From AC-49 sp963766605 (GTDB lineage Bacteria; Actinomycetota; Thermoleophilia; Solirubrobacterales; Solirubrobacteraceae): 64,000 bases of DNA. A program made the translations under genes and the position numbers. The stretch lies in assembly GCA_963766605.1 (NCBI GenBank), contig CAVYAT010000006.1, positions 1 through 64,000 of the forward strand, read 5' to 3'. Numbering within the stretch: position 1 is the first letter of the stretch; each line of letters starts with the position of its first letter. The notes under the pieces are model-generated. The model was not told where the DNA came from. It did not search any database and worked only from the letters and a program-made list of their open reading frames with translations. This document shows, piece by piece, positions 26,752 through 35,205 of this stretch.

Positions 26752-28191
26752 TCATCCGGCGGATCGCCGCAGCACTTGGTAGACGCCGAAGCGCCTCGCC
26801 GGGGCGAAGTCGCGGGCGAGGTAACGGGAGAGGATGTTCACGCCGCTGGATTTCGCGGAGCCGTTGGGCTCGGTGCGCGTCGCGCGTGGGTCGTGCCAGA
26901 CGACGACCACGTCCGTGCCGTCGAGCTCGCGGACCATCTCGCGCTGGACCTTGGCCGTCGTCACGACGCCCGGCTGGACGACGTCGTAGCGCGTCGGGTT
27001 CACCCGCCCCAGGATCACGTTGAGCAGCGGATCGCCGACACTCACGCGGTCGTAGCGGGGCACGGCGACGAACACCGGCTCCCCGCGCGGCGTCAGGCGT
27101 CGCACGTAGGGCACGAGGCCGCGGAGCGCCGCCGCGTCGGCCGGAGACGTCCGCACGCCGTCGCCGACTCCGCCCGGGACCGCCGCCTGCGCCGGCGGGT
27201 GCAGCAGCTGGCCGCTGCGCCGATCCAGACCGTGCAGTGCGATCAGCGCGACGCCGATCAGCAGCAGAGTGCGGCCGGGGACCGCGAGCCCGATCGCCAG
27301 TGCGACCGACAGCGGCACCAGATGAAACGCGTCGGCGCGGCCGAGCAGGTAACCGGCGCCGACGACGGCCAGCGGCAGGGCAGCCAGCTTGACGGTCGCC
27401 GGGCGCCGCACGCCCACGTACACGAGCCACGCGACGCCGAGGCCCAGAAGGATGATTGCGAACGCCGACTCGAGCAGCTTGTCGGGCTTGAGCGTGTGCG
27501 GGTCGACCCACAGCGGCAGCCGCTGGAGGTCCTGCTTGCCAAAGAAGCCGACGATGTCGTGCCACGCATCCCCGCCCCCGGCGACAAGGAACGAAAGCCA
27601 CAGGACGACGGCGGTGATCGCGAACGCCGACCCCAACCGCGTCAACGCCGCGCGGCGATCGGGGGCCGGCCAGCACAGCAGCGCCGCGCCCAGCGCACAG
27701 GCCACGCCTATCTCGATCCGGAACCAGACTGCGACCCCGGCCAGCGCGCCCGCGACCAACGGCCGGCGTGGCACGGCGAGCATCGCCCCGAGCCCGAACG
27801 CCAGCGCCGACGGGTTCGGCCCCGGCGACGACGGCCACGCCATCGCCCCCGCCACCGCGAGCCACGACAGCAGCGCCCAGCGGTGGCGGGTCTCGCGCAC
27901 GACGAGCAGGTAGGCGAGCAGCGCCACCGTCGCGTCGAGCGCAACCGCCAACAGCCGCCACGCCAGTAGCGACGCCCCGAACAGCTTCTGCAGTCCGGCG
28001 AGCACCACGAACTGCCCCGGCGGATAGTTGCTCCAGAAGTCGCGGTAGGGCCACTGCCCGTGGGCGATCCGCCACGCGCCTTCGAGCATCAACCCCTCGT
28101 CGTGCGGGCCGATCTCACGCAGGATCGTGAAGGCCGACAGGGCCGCGGCGACGAGCCACAGCGCCAGCGCCAGCCAGCGCTCGTGCCTCAC
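26752..28191 (-). CDS. GT-C type membrane glycosyltransferase (hypothetical)
   Basis: 479 residues from GTG 28191, which overlaps the stop of the upstream glycosyltransferase (GTGA). The first loop has the acidic motif common in GT-C mannosyltransferase-like proteins (REIGPHDEGLMLEGAWRI), then GQWPYRDFWSNYPPGQF, followed by about ten helices and a 140-residue soluble C-terminal domain. It probably uses a polyprenyl-phosphate sugar outside the membrane. It is the last gene of a three-gene operon (30322 down to 26752) with two cytoplasmic glycosyltransferases. Exact family assignment is uncertain. Confidence 0.65.
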   Translation of the reverse strand: MRHERWLALALWLVAAALSAFTILREIGPHDEGLMLEGAWRIAHGQWPYRDFWSNYPPGQFVVLAGLQKLFGASLLAWRLLAVALDATVALLAYLLVVRETRHRWALLSWLAVAGAMAWPSSPGPNPSALAFGLGAMLAVPRRPLVAGALAGVAVWFRIEIGVACALGAALLCWPAPDRRAALTRLGSAFAITAVVLWLSFLVAGGGDAWHDIVGFFGKQDLQRLPLWVDPHTLKPDKLLESAFAIILLGLGVAWLVYVGVRRPATVKLAALPLAVVGAGYLLGRADAFHLVPLSVALAIGLAVPGRTLLLIGVALIALHGLDRRSGQLLHPPAQAAVPGGVGDGVRTSPADAAALRGLVPYVRRLTPRGEPVFVAVPRYDRVSVGDPLLNVILGRVNPTRYDVVQPGVVTTAKVQREMVRELDGTDVVVVWHDPRATRTEPNGSAKSSGVNILSRYLARDFAPARRFGVYQVLRRSAG

Positions 28192-29144
28192 TCGTGCCCC
28201 TGCCGATGACCGCCGGCGGCGGGCCCGTGCCACGGCCGCGATGGGACCGCGTCGGCGATCGCCACCGGCAGCGAGCGCACCGCGGAGCGCTCGCGCCACA
28301 TCGCCGGCGCCATCGCCAGACCGGCCGCCATCCCGCGAAGGTAGTCGCGCAGGCCGCCGGAACGCGCCGCGTGCCAGCCCCAGGCCAGCTGGCGGTAGAG
28401 CACCATCGGCGCCCATCGCCACGGGAACGCGCGCGCGACGAGTGCCAGCGTGTTGCGCTCGACCAGCGTCGCCACGGGCCGGCGCAGCTGGCTCGCCGAG
28501 CCGCCGCCCGCATGGCGGGCCACGACCGGCTCATAGGCGCAACCCCAGCCGGCCAGCCGCAGCCGCAGCCCGAGGTCGACGTCCTCGACGTAGGCGAAGA
28601 ACCGCTCCTCGAAGCCGCCCGCGTCGAGCACCGCGTCACGGCGGTACAGCGCGGCGCCGGCGCACGCGGCCCACACCTCACCCGGCTCGTCGAAGCGCCC
28701 GTCATCGGCATGAAGGCGTCCGCGCTGCTCGCAGACGCCGTCGCGACGCAGGAAGTTGCCGGTGTCGTAGAGAACGCCCGGGTTGGCGAGGTCGACCATC
28801 TTGCAGGCGACCGACGCGGACCGCGGCTCGCGCTCCAGGCGCGCCTCCATCCGCGCCAGCCAGTCGGGCTCGAGCTCGATGTCGGTGTTGATCAGGGCGA
28901 TCGCGTCACAGTCGCCGGCCGCCACGATCCCGCGATTGGCGGCGACCGCGAAGCCGGTGTTCTCCCCCATCTCGATCAGCTCGACGTCGCCGCGCTCGCG
29001 CAGCCACGCCTGCGACCCGTCGCTCGAGCCGTTGTCGACGGCGACGACGCGATCGGGCGCGCGGCGCTGGGCGTCGAGCGACGCGAACAGGCCGTCCAGC
29101 CACCGCCGCCCGTTCCACACGGGCACGACGACGGCGACCCTCAC
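28188..29144 (-). CDS. Family 2 glycosyltransferase (rhamnosyltransferase-like)
   Basis: 318 residues from GTG 29144, coupled to the upstream gene by GTGA. The GT-A fold is clear: VAVVVPVWNGRRWL at the start, VDNGSSDGS near 37, NTDIELEPDWL (the DxD site) near 90, and FFAYVEDVDLGLRLRLAGW, a motif shared by rhamnosyl- and other GT2 polysaccharide enzymes. The C-terminus has a short hydrophobic stretch that may associate with the membrane. It probably adds a sugar to a lipid-linked glycan. Confidence 0.82.
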   Translation of the reverse strand: MRVAVVVPVWNGRRWLDGLFASLDAQRRAPDRVVAVDNGSSDGSQAWLRERGDVELIEMGENTGFAVAANRGIVAAGDCDAIALINTDIELEPDWLARMEARLEREPRSASVACKMVDLANPGVLYDTGNFLRRDGVCEQRGRLHADDGRFDEPGEVWAACAGAALYRRDAVLDAGGFEERFFAYVEDVDLGLRLRLAGWGCAYEPVVARHAGGGSASQLRRPVATLVERNTLALVARAFPWRWAPMVLYRQLAWGWHAARSGGLRDYLRGMAAGLAMAPAMWRERSAVRSLPVAIADAVPSRPWHGPAAGGHRQGHE

Positions 29145-30322
29145 GTCTGGGAGAGCGCCAGTCCCCGGGTCCGGCGGGCCCGCAGCCGCGGCGCGCGCCC
29201 CTCGCGCTCACGCTCGTCGACGGCCTGCGTGATCAGCGCTTCGATTCCGTGGCGGAAGTGGCTCACGTCGAAACGGTCGGCCGACGCGATGCACGTCTGC
29301 GGGTCGACCGCCAGCGCGTCGAACGACGCGACGGCCGCCGCCAGCGATGCCGGGTCGTCGTCGTCGTAGAAGACCCCGGTGACGCCGTCCTCGACGGTCT
29401 CGCGGACGCCGCCCGCGTTGCGGGCGATGACGGGCCGGCCGGCGGCCTGCGCCTCGACCGCAGCGATGCCGAACTCCTCCGTCGCAGTCACCACGAGCGC
29501 CCGTGCGCGGGCCAGCATCCGCGCGACCTCGGCGTCGCTGACGCGTCCGGCGAAGCGCACGGTCGGGCCGGCGAGCCGCGCGAGGCGCCGCGCCTCCGGG
29601 CCGTTGCCGACGATCAGCAGCGGCAGGCCGAGGCGGTTGAAGGCCTCGACGGCGACGTCGATGCGCTTGTGGGGCATCAGCTCGGACAACACGAGGTATT
29701 CATCGCCGATGTCCGGCGACGGTGCGAACCGTCCCGTCTCGACCGGCGGATGGAGCACCGACGCGTCGCGCCCGAGGTAGCGGCGTACCCGACGGCGCGT
29801 GATCTCGGAGTTGGCGATGTAGGCATCGACCCGCTGCGCGGCGATCCAGTCCCACTGGCGCCAGCGCTGCAACACGAAGCCGAGGGCCGCGCGGCGTATG
29901 GGGTCGTAGCGCGCGAGCGTACGCTCGCGCTCGTTCCAGGCGTAGCGAAACGGGTTGTGGCAGTAGCAGACGTGCAGCGCCGACTCCGAGGCGATGACGC
30001 CGTGCGCCCAGCCGCTGGAGCTCGACAGCACGAGGTCATAGGCGCTCAGATCCAGCGACTCCATCGCGTAGGGGTAGAGCGGGAGCAGCGGCCTGAACGT
30101 GCGCGACGTCGGGTGCAGCTTCTGCAGGAACGTCGTGTGGATCCGGCGCCCGGCGAAGCGATGCTCGGTGCCGCGCGGGTCGTAGATCGCGGTGAACACG
30201 TCGGCGTCGGGGAACATGTCGCACAACGCAGCGAACACCCGCTCGGCGCCACGGACGTCGAGCAGGAAGTCATGAACAAGAGCGACGCGCCCGAAGGCGG
30301 ACCCGACCCGAGTGTCCCTCAT
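29141..30322 (-). CDS. Family 4 glycosyltransferase
   Basis: 393 residues from ATG 30322, chosen because TAGAGT ends 8 bases before it; a longer frame extends upstream through the divergent gene. It begins RVALVHDFLLDVRGAERVF, the glycine/arginine loop of GT4 enzymes. The C-terminal Rossmann half has EYLVLSELMPHKRIDVAVEAF, and the Glu-x7-Glu region reads TEEFGIAAVEAQAAGRPV. It is first in the minus-strand glycan operon and divergent from another GT4 gene at 30386. Confidence 0.82.
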   Translation of the reverse strand: MRDTRVGSAFGRVALVHDFLLDVRGAERVFAALCDMFPDADVFTAIYDPRGTEHRFAGRRIHTTFLQKLHPTSRTFRPLLPLYPYAMESLDLSAYDLVLSSSSGWAHGVIASESALHVCYCHNPFRYAWNERERTLARYDPIRRAALGFVLQRWRQWDWIAAQRVDAYIANSEITRRRVRRYLGRDASVLHPPVETGRFAPSPDIGDEYLVLSELMPHKRIDVAVEAFNRLGLPLLIVGNGPEARRLARLAGPTVRFAGRVSDAEVARMLARARALVVTATEEFGIAAVEAQAAGRPVIARNAGGVRETVEDGVTGVFYDDDDPASLAAAVASFDALAVDPQTCIASADRFDVSHFRHGIEALITQAVDEREREGRAPRLRARRTRGLALSQT

Positions 30323-30330
30323 CGGGGCGG

Positions 30331-30336
30331 ACTCTA
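30331..30336 (-). promoter_or_regulatory. -10 box of a leaderless promoter
   Basis: TAGAGT on the minus strand, 8 bases before ATG 30322. No ribosome site is present. Confidence 0.5.
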
Positions 30337-30369
30337 GTGACGTCCCGGCGGGAGTAGCAAGACACGCGG

Positions 30370-30375
30370 TAGCGT
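30370..30375 (+). promoter_or_regulatory. -10 box of a leaderless promoter
   Basis: TAGCGT, 10 bases before GTG 30386. It opens the plus-strand operon of four genes that ends at 34394. Confidence 0.4.
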
Positions 30376-30385
30376 CTGTCCCATC

Positions 30386-31378
30386 GTGAGGGTCGCCGTG
30401 GATGCCCGCCACCTGCTTGCCGGGCGCGGCGTCGCCCGCCACGTTCGCCGCGTCCTCGAATCGTCCGACGACGCCCACGAGTGGCGCGCCGTCGTCCCCG
30501 GACGGGGGCCTGTTGCACCGATCGGCGGTGTGACTCTCGTCCGCAACCGGCTCCCAAGTCGCGCCCTGTTCGGCTCCGCCGCCGTTGTGCGACGGCCGCG
30601 ACTGGAGGCGCTGGCCGGCGGCGCCGACGTCGCGTGGATCCCGGCCCCGGCCCCGGTTGCGCTCGGCGTGCCCTACGTGCTGACGGTGCACGATTTGAGC
30701 TGGGAGCAGCGCCCCGGCGACTTCACGGCCTACGAGCGCGCCTGGCATCGCCTGGCCCGCCCGCGGGCCCTGGCCCGTGGAGCCCGGGCCGTCCTCGCCG
30801 ACAGCGAGGCGACCGCGACCGTGGCCCGCGAGCACTGGGGCGTCGAACCCGTGGTTGCCGCCCCCGGGGTCGATCGCCCCCCGGCAGGCGTGTCCCCCCG
30901 CGACGGCGACTACCTGCTGTTCGTCGGCGCGCTCGAGCCGCGCAAGGCGCCCGAAGTCGCAGTCCGGGCATTCGCCCGCTCAGGGCTGGCGGCCCGTGGC
31001 GTCGAGCTGCTGCTGGTCGGACGCGGGCGCATGGACGACGAGCTGCGCGCGGCGGCCGGCGACGGCGTGCGGCTGCTCGGCTCGGTCGACGACGCGACGC
31101 TGCACGGCCTCTACGCCGGTGCGCGGGCGGTGCTCGCGCCGTCGTACCTCGAGGGCTACGGCCTGACGCCGCTGGAGGCCGCACTGCACGGCACACCCGC
31201 GATCGTGTCCGACCTGCCGGTGTTCCGCGAAACCCTCGGCGCGGGGGCGCTGTTCGTCGCGCCCGGCGACATCGATGCGTGGGCCCAGGCCTTGACCGAG
31301 GATCCGCCGGCCCCGACCGCCACCCCGCCGACGTGGGAGCAGGCCGCCGCGGCACTGGCCGACGCGCTCGCGCGATGA
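30386..31378 (+). CDS. Family 4 glycosyltransferase
   Basis: 330 residues from GTG 30386. The N-terminal half is short and divergent (VAVDARHLLAGRGVARHVRRVL). The C-terminal half is typical: LLFVGALEPRKAPEVAVRAF, VRLLGSVDDATLHGLYAGARAVLAPSYLEGYGLTPLEA with the Glu-x7-Glu pair. It is the first gene of the operon GT4 - GT2 - small secreted protein - sigma/anti-sigma fusion, so glycan synthesis and a regulatory gene are expressed together. Acceptor and donor are unknown. Confidence 0.8.
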   Translation: MRVAVDARHLLAGRGVARHVRRVLESSDDAHEWRAVVPGRGPVAPIGGVTLVRNRLPSRALFGSAAVVRRPRLEALAGGADVAWIPAPAPVALGVPYVLTVHDLSWEQRPGDFTAYERAWHRLARPRALARGARAVLADSEATATVAREHWGVEPVVAAPGVDRPPAGVSPRDGDYLLFVGALEPRKAPEVAVRAFARSGLAARGVELLLVGRGRMDDELRAAAGDGVRLLGSVDDATLHGLYAGARAVLAPSYLEGYGLTPLEAALHGTPAIVSDLPVFRETLGAGALFVAPGDIDAWAQALTEDPPAPTATPPTWEQAAAALADALAR

Positions 31379-32256
31379 GCTTCACGATCGTCACCGTGGT
31401 CCACAACTCGGCGCCCGACCTGCGGCGGTTGTTGGAGTCGATCGACCGCCATCTCGACGTGCGACCGCAGGTGATCGTCGTCGACTCGGGATCGAGCGAC
31501 GACGGGCTCGAGGTCGCGGCGGCCGCCGGTGCAGAGACGATCGCGCTCGACGGCAATCCCGGCTTCGGCGCCGCCAACAACGCCGGCATCGCGCAGGCCG
31601 CCCACGACGTGACGGTTCTGCTCAACCCCGATATCGAGCTGCTCGACGGCGGCGTCGCCCAGCTCGCCGCCCGCGCCGGCGCCCGCGACGTTCTGCTCGC
31701 ACCCCGGCTGCTGAACCCCGACGGCACCGTCCAGACAAGCGCGTGGCCCGTCCCCGGCCGCTGGGGCGCGCTGGCCTGGGCCCTGGTACCGGGGCCGCTG
31801 CGGCACGAGCCGGCCGGGCTGGCAGGCTGGGTGCTCGGCGCGGCGATCGCAGCACGGACGTCGGTGCTCGACGCGCTGGGCCCGTTCGATCCCGGTGCGT
31901 TCCTGTTCTATGAGGACCTTGACCTCTGCCTGCACGCCCGCGAGGCCGGGATCCCCGTTGTGCTCGACCCGGCGGTGCGCATGGTGCACCGCGGTAGCCA
32001 CGCGACGGGACCGGCGTTCGGCGCCGAGCCGATCGAGCTGCATGTCCGCCGCCGGCGCGAGGTGGTCGGCGCGCGACTTGGCGCGCGGGCCCTCGCGCTC
32101 GACGACGCGGCGCAGGCCCTGACCTTCACAATGCGCGCCTGGCGTCCCCGCGACCGCGCGTTCCTGCGGGGGCTGATCGCACAGCGACGCGGTGCAACCG
32201 CCCGACCAACCGACCCCCACGACACGCCCTCGCGAGAGACTTCCCGACGATCATGA
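31375..32256 (+). CDS. Family 2 glycosyltransferase (rhamnosyltransferase-like)
   Basis: 293 residues; ATG 31375 overlaps the preceding stop (ATGA). GT-A features: FTIVTVVHNSAPDLRRLL, VDSGSSDDG, LLNPDIELLDGG (DxD equivalent), and FLFYEDLDLCLHAREAG, which parallels the ED-D motif of the enzyme at 28188. The C-terminus is rich in arginine. The next small gene overlaps its stop. Confidence 0.8.
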   Translation: MSFTIVTVVHNSAPDLRRLLESIDRHLDVRPQVIVVDSGSSDDGLEVAAAAGAETIALDGNPGFGAANNAGIAQAAHDVTVLLNPDIELLDGGVAQLAARAGARDVLLAPRLLNPDGTVQTSAWPVPGRWGALAWALVPGPLRHEPAGLAGWVLGAAIAARTSVLDALGPFDPGAFLFYEDLDLCLHAREAGIPVVLDPAVRMVHRGSHATGPAFGAEPIELHVRRRREVVGARLGARALALDDAAQALTFTMRAWRPRDRAFLRGLIAQRRGATARPTDPHDTPSRETSRRS

Positions 32257-32684
32257 CCCGCGTCCGTCCCGTGTTCGGTCTGGCGGTGACCGGCGCCGCC
32301 CTCGTGGCGGCGTCGATGCACGCCGCCGCGGCGGCGCCGCCCAGGCCCTTCGTCGGCGCGCAGACGGCGCAGCGCAGCGGGCGTCTGCCGGTCGACATCC
32401 CGGGCCAGAGGCCGACCGCCCGCGCCGGCCGCCGCCTTCGTCACGGTCAGGTCGTGATCGCCCGCGCCGTGACGGTCGGCGCCGGCCAGAACGTCACGCT
32501 GACGCTGCTGTGCCCGAAGCGCACCGTCCAGCGCGGGCTCGGCATCGGGCCCGGGGCGACCGTCGTGTTCACCGTCGCCGACCTCGGACACTACGTCGGC
32601 TCGCGGCGCGTGAAGGTTCGCGCCGCCGCGCGCGCCCCGAGCGGCGGACCGGCCTCGGGCTACGTCTACGGGCTGTGCTCCTGA
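32253..32684 (+). CDS. Small secreted protein of unknown function
   Basis: 143 residues; ATG 32253 overlaps the stop of the glycosyltransferase. The N-terminus is a signal peptide (GLAVTGAALVAASMHAAAAA, likely cleavage after about residue 27). The mature part is basic and beta-rich, with two cysteines, LLCPKR near 87 and GLCS at the end. The two-Cys arrangement resembles the extracellular part of the protein encoded next (a CPTG strand and a later LCV strand), so the two may share a domain and belong to one sensing unit. No known family is recognised. Confidence 0.55.
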   Translation: MTRVRPVFGLAVTGAALVAASMHAAAAAPPRPFVGAQTAQRSGRLPVDIPGQRPTARAGRRLRHGQVVIARAVTVGAGQNVTLTLLCPKRTVQRGLGIGPGATVVFTVADLGHYVGSRRVKVRAAARAPSGGPASGYVYGLCS

Positions 32685-32687
32685 CCG

Positions 32688-34394
32688 ATGCCGATCCGCA
32701 GCCTGCGCAACGACGAAAAGCTTGCCTCGCTGGTCCGCGCCGGTGACGACAAGTCGTTCGACGTCCTTGCCCGCCGCTATCGCGCGGCGATGACCCACTA
32801 CGCGCGAAAGCTGCTGGCCCGTACCTCGCTCGACGGCCAGAGCGTCGTCGACGGCGCGCTGGAGGAGGCGCGCGCCGGGCTACGCCCGCGCGGGCGCCGC
32901 TCGATGGCGGTCGGCGCGTGGTTGTTCTCGCTCACGCGTGACCACGCGATCGGTGCGCTGCGCCAGGCGCGCGAGCCGCTGCCCGAGCCGGAGCCGGAGC
33001 CCGAGCCCGAGCCCGAGCCGGAGCCGGAGCCGGAGCCCAAGCCCGAGAAGCCCAAGTCCAAGGGGAGGCGCAGGAAGGCCAAGGCGGCCGAGGCCGAGGC
33101 CGCGGCGCAGGCAGAGACAGAGACCGAGACCGAGACCGACGCCGAGGCGGAGCCCGTGGCGCCGCCCGACGACGAGCAGCCCATCGAGGCCGACCCCGTG
33201 GCCCAGGACACCGCGCCGCCGCGCCCGCGCGGGTCGCGTGTGGGCCTCCGCAAGCGCCGACGGCTGGTCTCCGAGCTGGCCGACCTGCCGCGCGGGCAGG
33301 CGGTCGCATTCCTCGGCCGCGAGCTCGACAACCGCAGCTACGTCGCGATCGCCGCGCAGCTCGGCGTCTCGGAGACCGCAAGCCGGATCCTCGTCGTTCG
33401 CGCCCGCGAGCATCTCGCCGGGCTCGAGCCGGCGCGGGCGTCCGACTGCGTCAACGTCCGCGTCGGCCTCGAGGACGCCCACAAGCGCGGCGCACGGCCG
33501 AGCCCCCACGTGCGTGAGCACCTGATCGGCTGCGACGAATGCAACGCCTACCGATCGAGCATCGGCCGCATGGACGGCCGCGTGTCGAAGCTGTCACCCG
33601 GAATCGGGACGACCGTGCTGTCGGGCACGGCCCGCGTGGTCGGCGGCGGTCCCGGCCCCTGGGTGATCGCCAAGGGCGTCGCCGTCGTCGCGGTGGTCGC
33701 CGCGCTGATCGGTGGTGGCGTCGCGATCGTCCTGTCGCATACCGGCGGCAGCGACGAGCCGATCCACATCGTCAGCCTCAAGACGCTGTCGAGCCGGCAC
33801 ACGTTCCACGGCAAGGTGGTTCCCCACGGAGCGGAACTGGTCCGCGCGACGATCGCCATCCCCGCCTCGCGTGATAGCCGCACGGCAACGATCGACATGA
33901 GCTGCCCGACCGGGCTGCGTTACCGCTCGCTGGTCGGCGGCAACACGGCCGACCAGATCAAGATCCAAGCGACCAAGGCGACGACCCGCGGCGCGCACGG
34001 AACGCTGCAGTTCGACGTCAGCGCCGCATCGCAGCCCGTGCCGACGACCGTTCGGGCGACGATCCTGTGCGTGCGCCCGGCGGATGTCGCCAAGAAGAAG
34101 GCGGCGGCCAAGAAGAAGACCACGACGACGACCAAGAAGCCGGCCGCGAAGAAGAAGACAACCACCACGCACGCCGTCGTGGTCCACCATGGCCCGGTCA
34201 GGGAGCGTGTCTGCGCGACCCGTGTCGTCCTGACCACGCGGCCCGGCGGCCCGTATCTCGGGCTCGCCCTGCACAACGATCTCGTCGCCAAGCTGCGCAC
34301 CAGCACGTCGCACAAGTTCATTCGCGTCCGGACCGCGGACGGCGCGATCGGCTGGGCGCCGGCGGCGAAGATCTCGCGCCGCGGCCGCTGCTAG
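32688..34394 (+). CDS. One-piece ECF-like sigma factor / zinc-finger anti-sigma / membrane sensor
   Basis: 568 residues, starting three bases after the preceding stop. Order of parts: residues 1-95 resemble sigma region 2 (SFDVLARRYRAAMTHYARKLL, then AVGAWLFSLTRDHAIGALR); about 97-185 is a charged linker dominated by Glu-Pro and Lys repeats; about 190-245 resembles region 4 with its helix-turn-helix (SYVAIAAQLGVSETASRILVVRARE); about 253-290 fits the ZAS anti-sigma zinc finger (an early Cys, then HLIGCDEC, the HxxxCxxC pattern). A single membrane helix follows near 325-350, then an extracellular beta region with paired cysteines, a Lys/Thr-rich spacer near 465-490 and a C-terminal SH3b-like segment. 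The whole pathway from outer signal to promoter therefore sits in one chain. Region 2 is divergent, so DNA binding needs testing. Confidence 0.62.
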   Translation: MPIRSLRNDEKLASLVRAGDDKSFDVLARRYRAAMTHYARKLLARTSLDGQSVVDGALEEARAGLRPRGRRSMAVGAWLFSLTRDHAIGALRQAREPLPEPEPEPEPEPEPEPEPEPKPEKPKSKGRRRKAKAAEAEAAAQAETETETETDAEAEPVAPPDDEQPIEADPVAQDTAPPRPRGSRVGLRKRRRLVSELADLPRGQAVAFLGRELDNRSYVAIAAQLGVSETASRILVVRAREHLAGLEPARASDCVNVRVGLEDAHKRGARPSPHVREHLIGCDECNAYRSSIGRMDGRVSKLSPGIGTTVLSGTARVVGGGPGPWVIAKGVAVVAVVAALIGGGVAIVLSHTGGSDEPIHIVSLKTLSSRHTFHGKVVPHGAELVRATIAIPASRDSRTATIDMSCPTGLRYRSLVGGNTADQIKIQATKATTRGAHGTLQFDVSAASQPVPTTVRATILCVRPADVAKKKAAAKKKTTTTTKKPAAKKKTTTTHAVVVHHGPVRERVCATRVVLTTRPGGPYLGLALHNDLVAKLRTSTSHKFIRVRTADGAIGWAPAAKISRRGRC

Positions 34395-35110
34395 CTCGCG
34401 AACAGGTCCAGCTGGACGGCCGCCGGATCGTCGGCGGCCTCCGCCGGCTCGGTCTCGGTCTCCTCGGGCTCCGGCGCGGGCTCGACCTCCGCCACCGGCT
34501 GCGCGACCAGCGGCTGCTCCGGCGGCCCGAGGGCCAGGATCGACGGCAGCCGCGCGAAGTCCTCGCGCAGCGTCTCGAGCATCCGCGGGGTGTACAGCGC
34601 GGCCGCCGGATGGAAGATCGGGTACAGCCGCACGGCGCGCGAGCCGAGCACCCGCACCTCCGGCTGGCCGTGAACCCGCGTTATCCCGGCCGGATCGTCG
34701 CGCAGCAGCTTGGTCGAGAAGTTCCCCAGTGTGCAGATCACGCTCGGTTCGATCAGCTCGATCTGGCGCAGCAGGTAGTCGCGGCAGTTCTCGATCTCCG
34801 ACGGCTGCGGATCGCGATTGCCGGGCGGACGACACTTCAGGCAGTTCGCGATGAACACATCGCTTCGCTGCATCTCGATCTCGCCCAGCAGCTTGTCGAG
34901 CAGCTTCCCCGCCTGCCCGACGAACGGCAGCCCCTGGCGGTCCTCGTTGGCGCCCGGCGCCTCGCCGACGAACATCAGCTCTGCGTCGGCGTTGCCCGAG
35001 CCGAACACGACCGTCGTGCGCCCCGCGGCCAGCTGCGGGCAGCGCGTGCACGCCTTCGCCTCGTTCCAGACCGCCTTGAGCGCGTCGCGGCGCTGCGTCG
35101 CGGAAGCCAT
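34391..35110 (-). CDS. udg: Type-4 uracil-DNA glycosylase with clamp-binding tail
   Basis: 239 residues. Family-4 UDG excises uracil from DNA. Motif A is GEAPGANEDRQGLPFVG, motif B is HPAAALY near 167. Four cysteines are placed as in the iron-sulfur family-4 enzymes: ACTRC near 20-23, then NCLKC and NCRDYL further on. After about residue 195 a low-complexity acidic/proline tail runs to the end and finishes in QLDLFAS. QLDLF matches the beta sliding-clamp-binding consensus QL(S/D)LF. The stop shares the four bases CTAG with the stop of the convergent sigma fusion. TAGCAT, 6 bases before ATG 35110, is a possible -10 box. Confidence 0.85.
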   Translation of the reverse strand: MASATQRRDALKAVWNEAKACTRCPQLAAGRTTVVFGSGNADAELMFVGEAPGANEDRQGLPFVGQAGKLLDKLLGEIEMQRSDVFIANCLKCRPPGNRDPQPSEIENCRDYLLRQIELIEPSVICTLGNFSTKLLRDDPAGITRVHGQPEVRVLGSRAVRLYPIFHPAAALYTPRMLETLREDFARLPSILALGPPEQPLVAQPVAEVEPAPEPEETETEPAEAADDPAAVQLDLFAS

Positions 35111-35191
35111 GTCCCGATGCTAGCCCGAGGGCCGCAGCGAGCCTCGCGGCACGCCGCTCATTGCGCGTAATTGCCCGCCCAACGGCCTCGC

Positions 35192-35197
35192 TAGAGT
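35192..35197 (+). promoter_or_regulatory. -10 box of a leaderless promoter
   Basis: TAGAGT, 8 bases before GTG 35206. It decides the start of the MFS gene over an in-frame ATG at 35161, which lies upstream of the predicted transcript. Confidence 0.5.
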
Positions 35198-35205
35198 GCT
35201 TGCGA

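Noticed and set aside
32985..33060. Tandem DNA repeat of GAGCCG / GAGCCC units as a separate element
   Set aside because: It encodes the Glu-Pro linker of the sigma fusion in frame and is best explained as protein low complexity.
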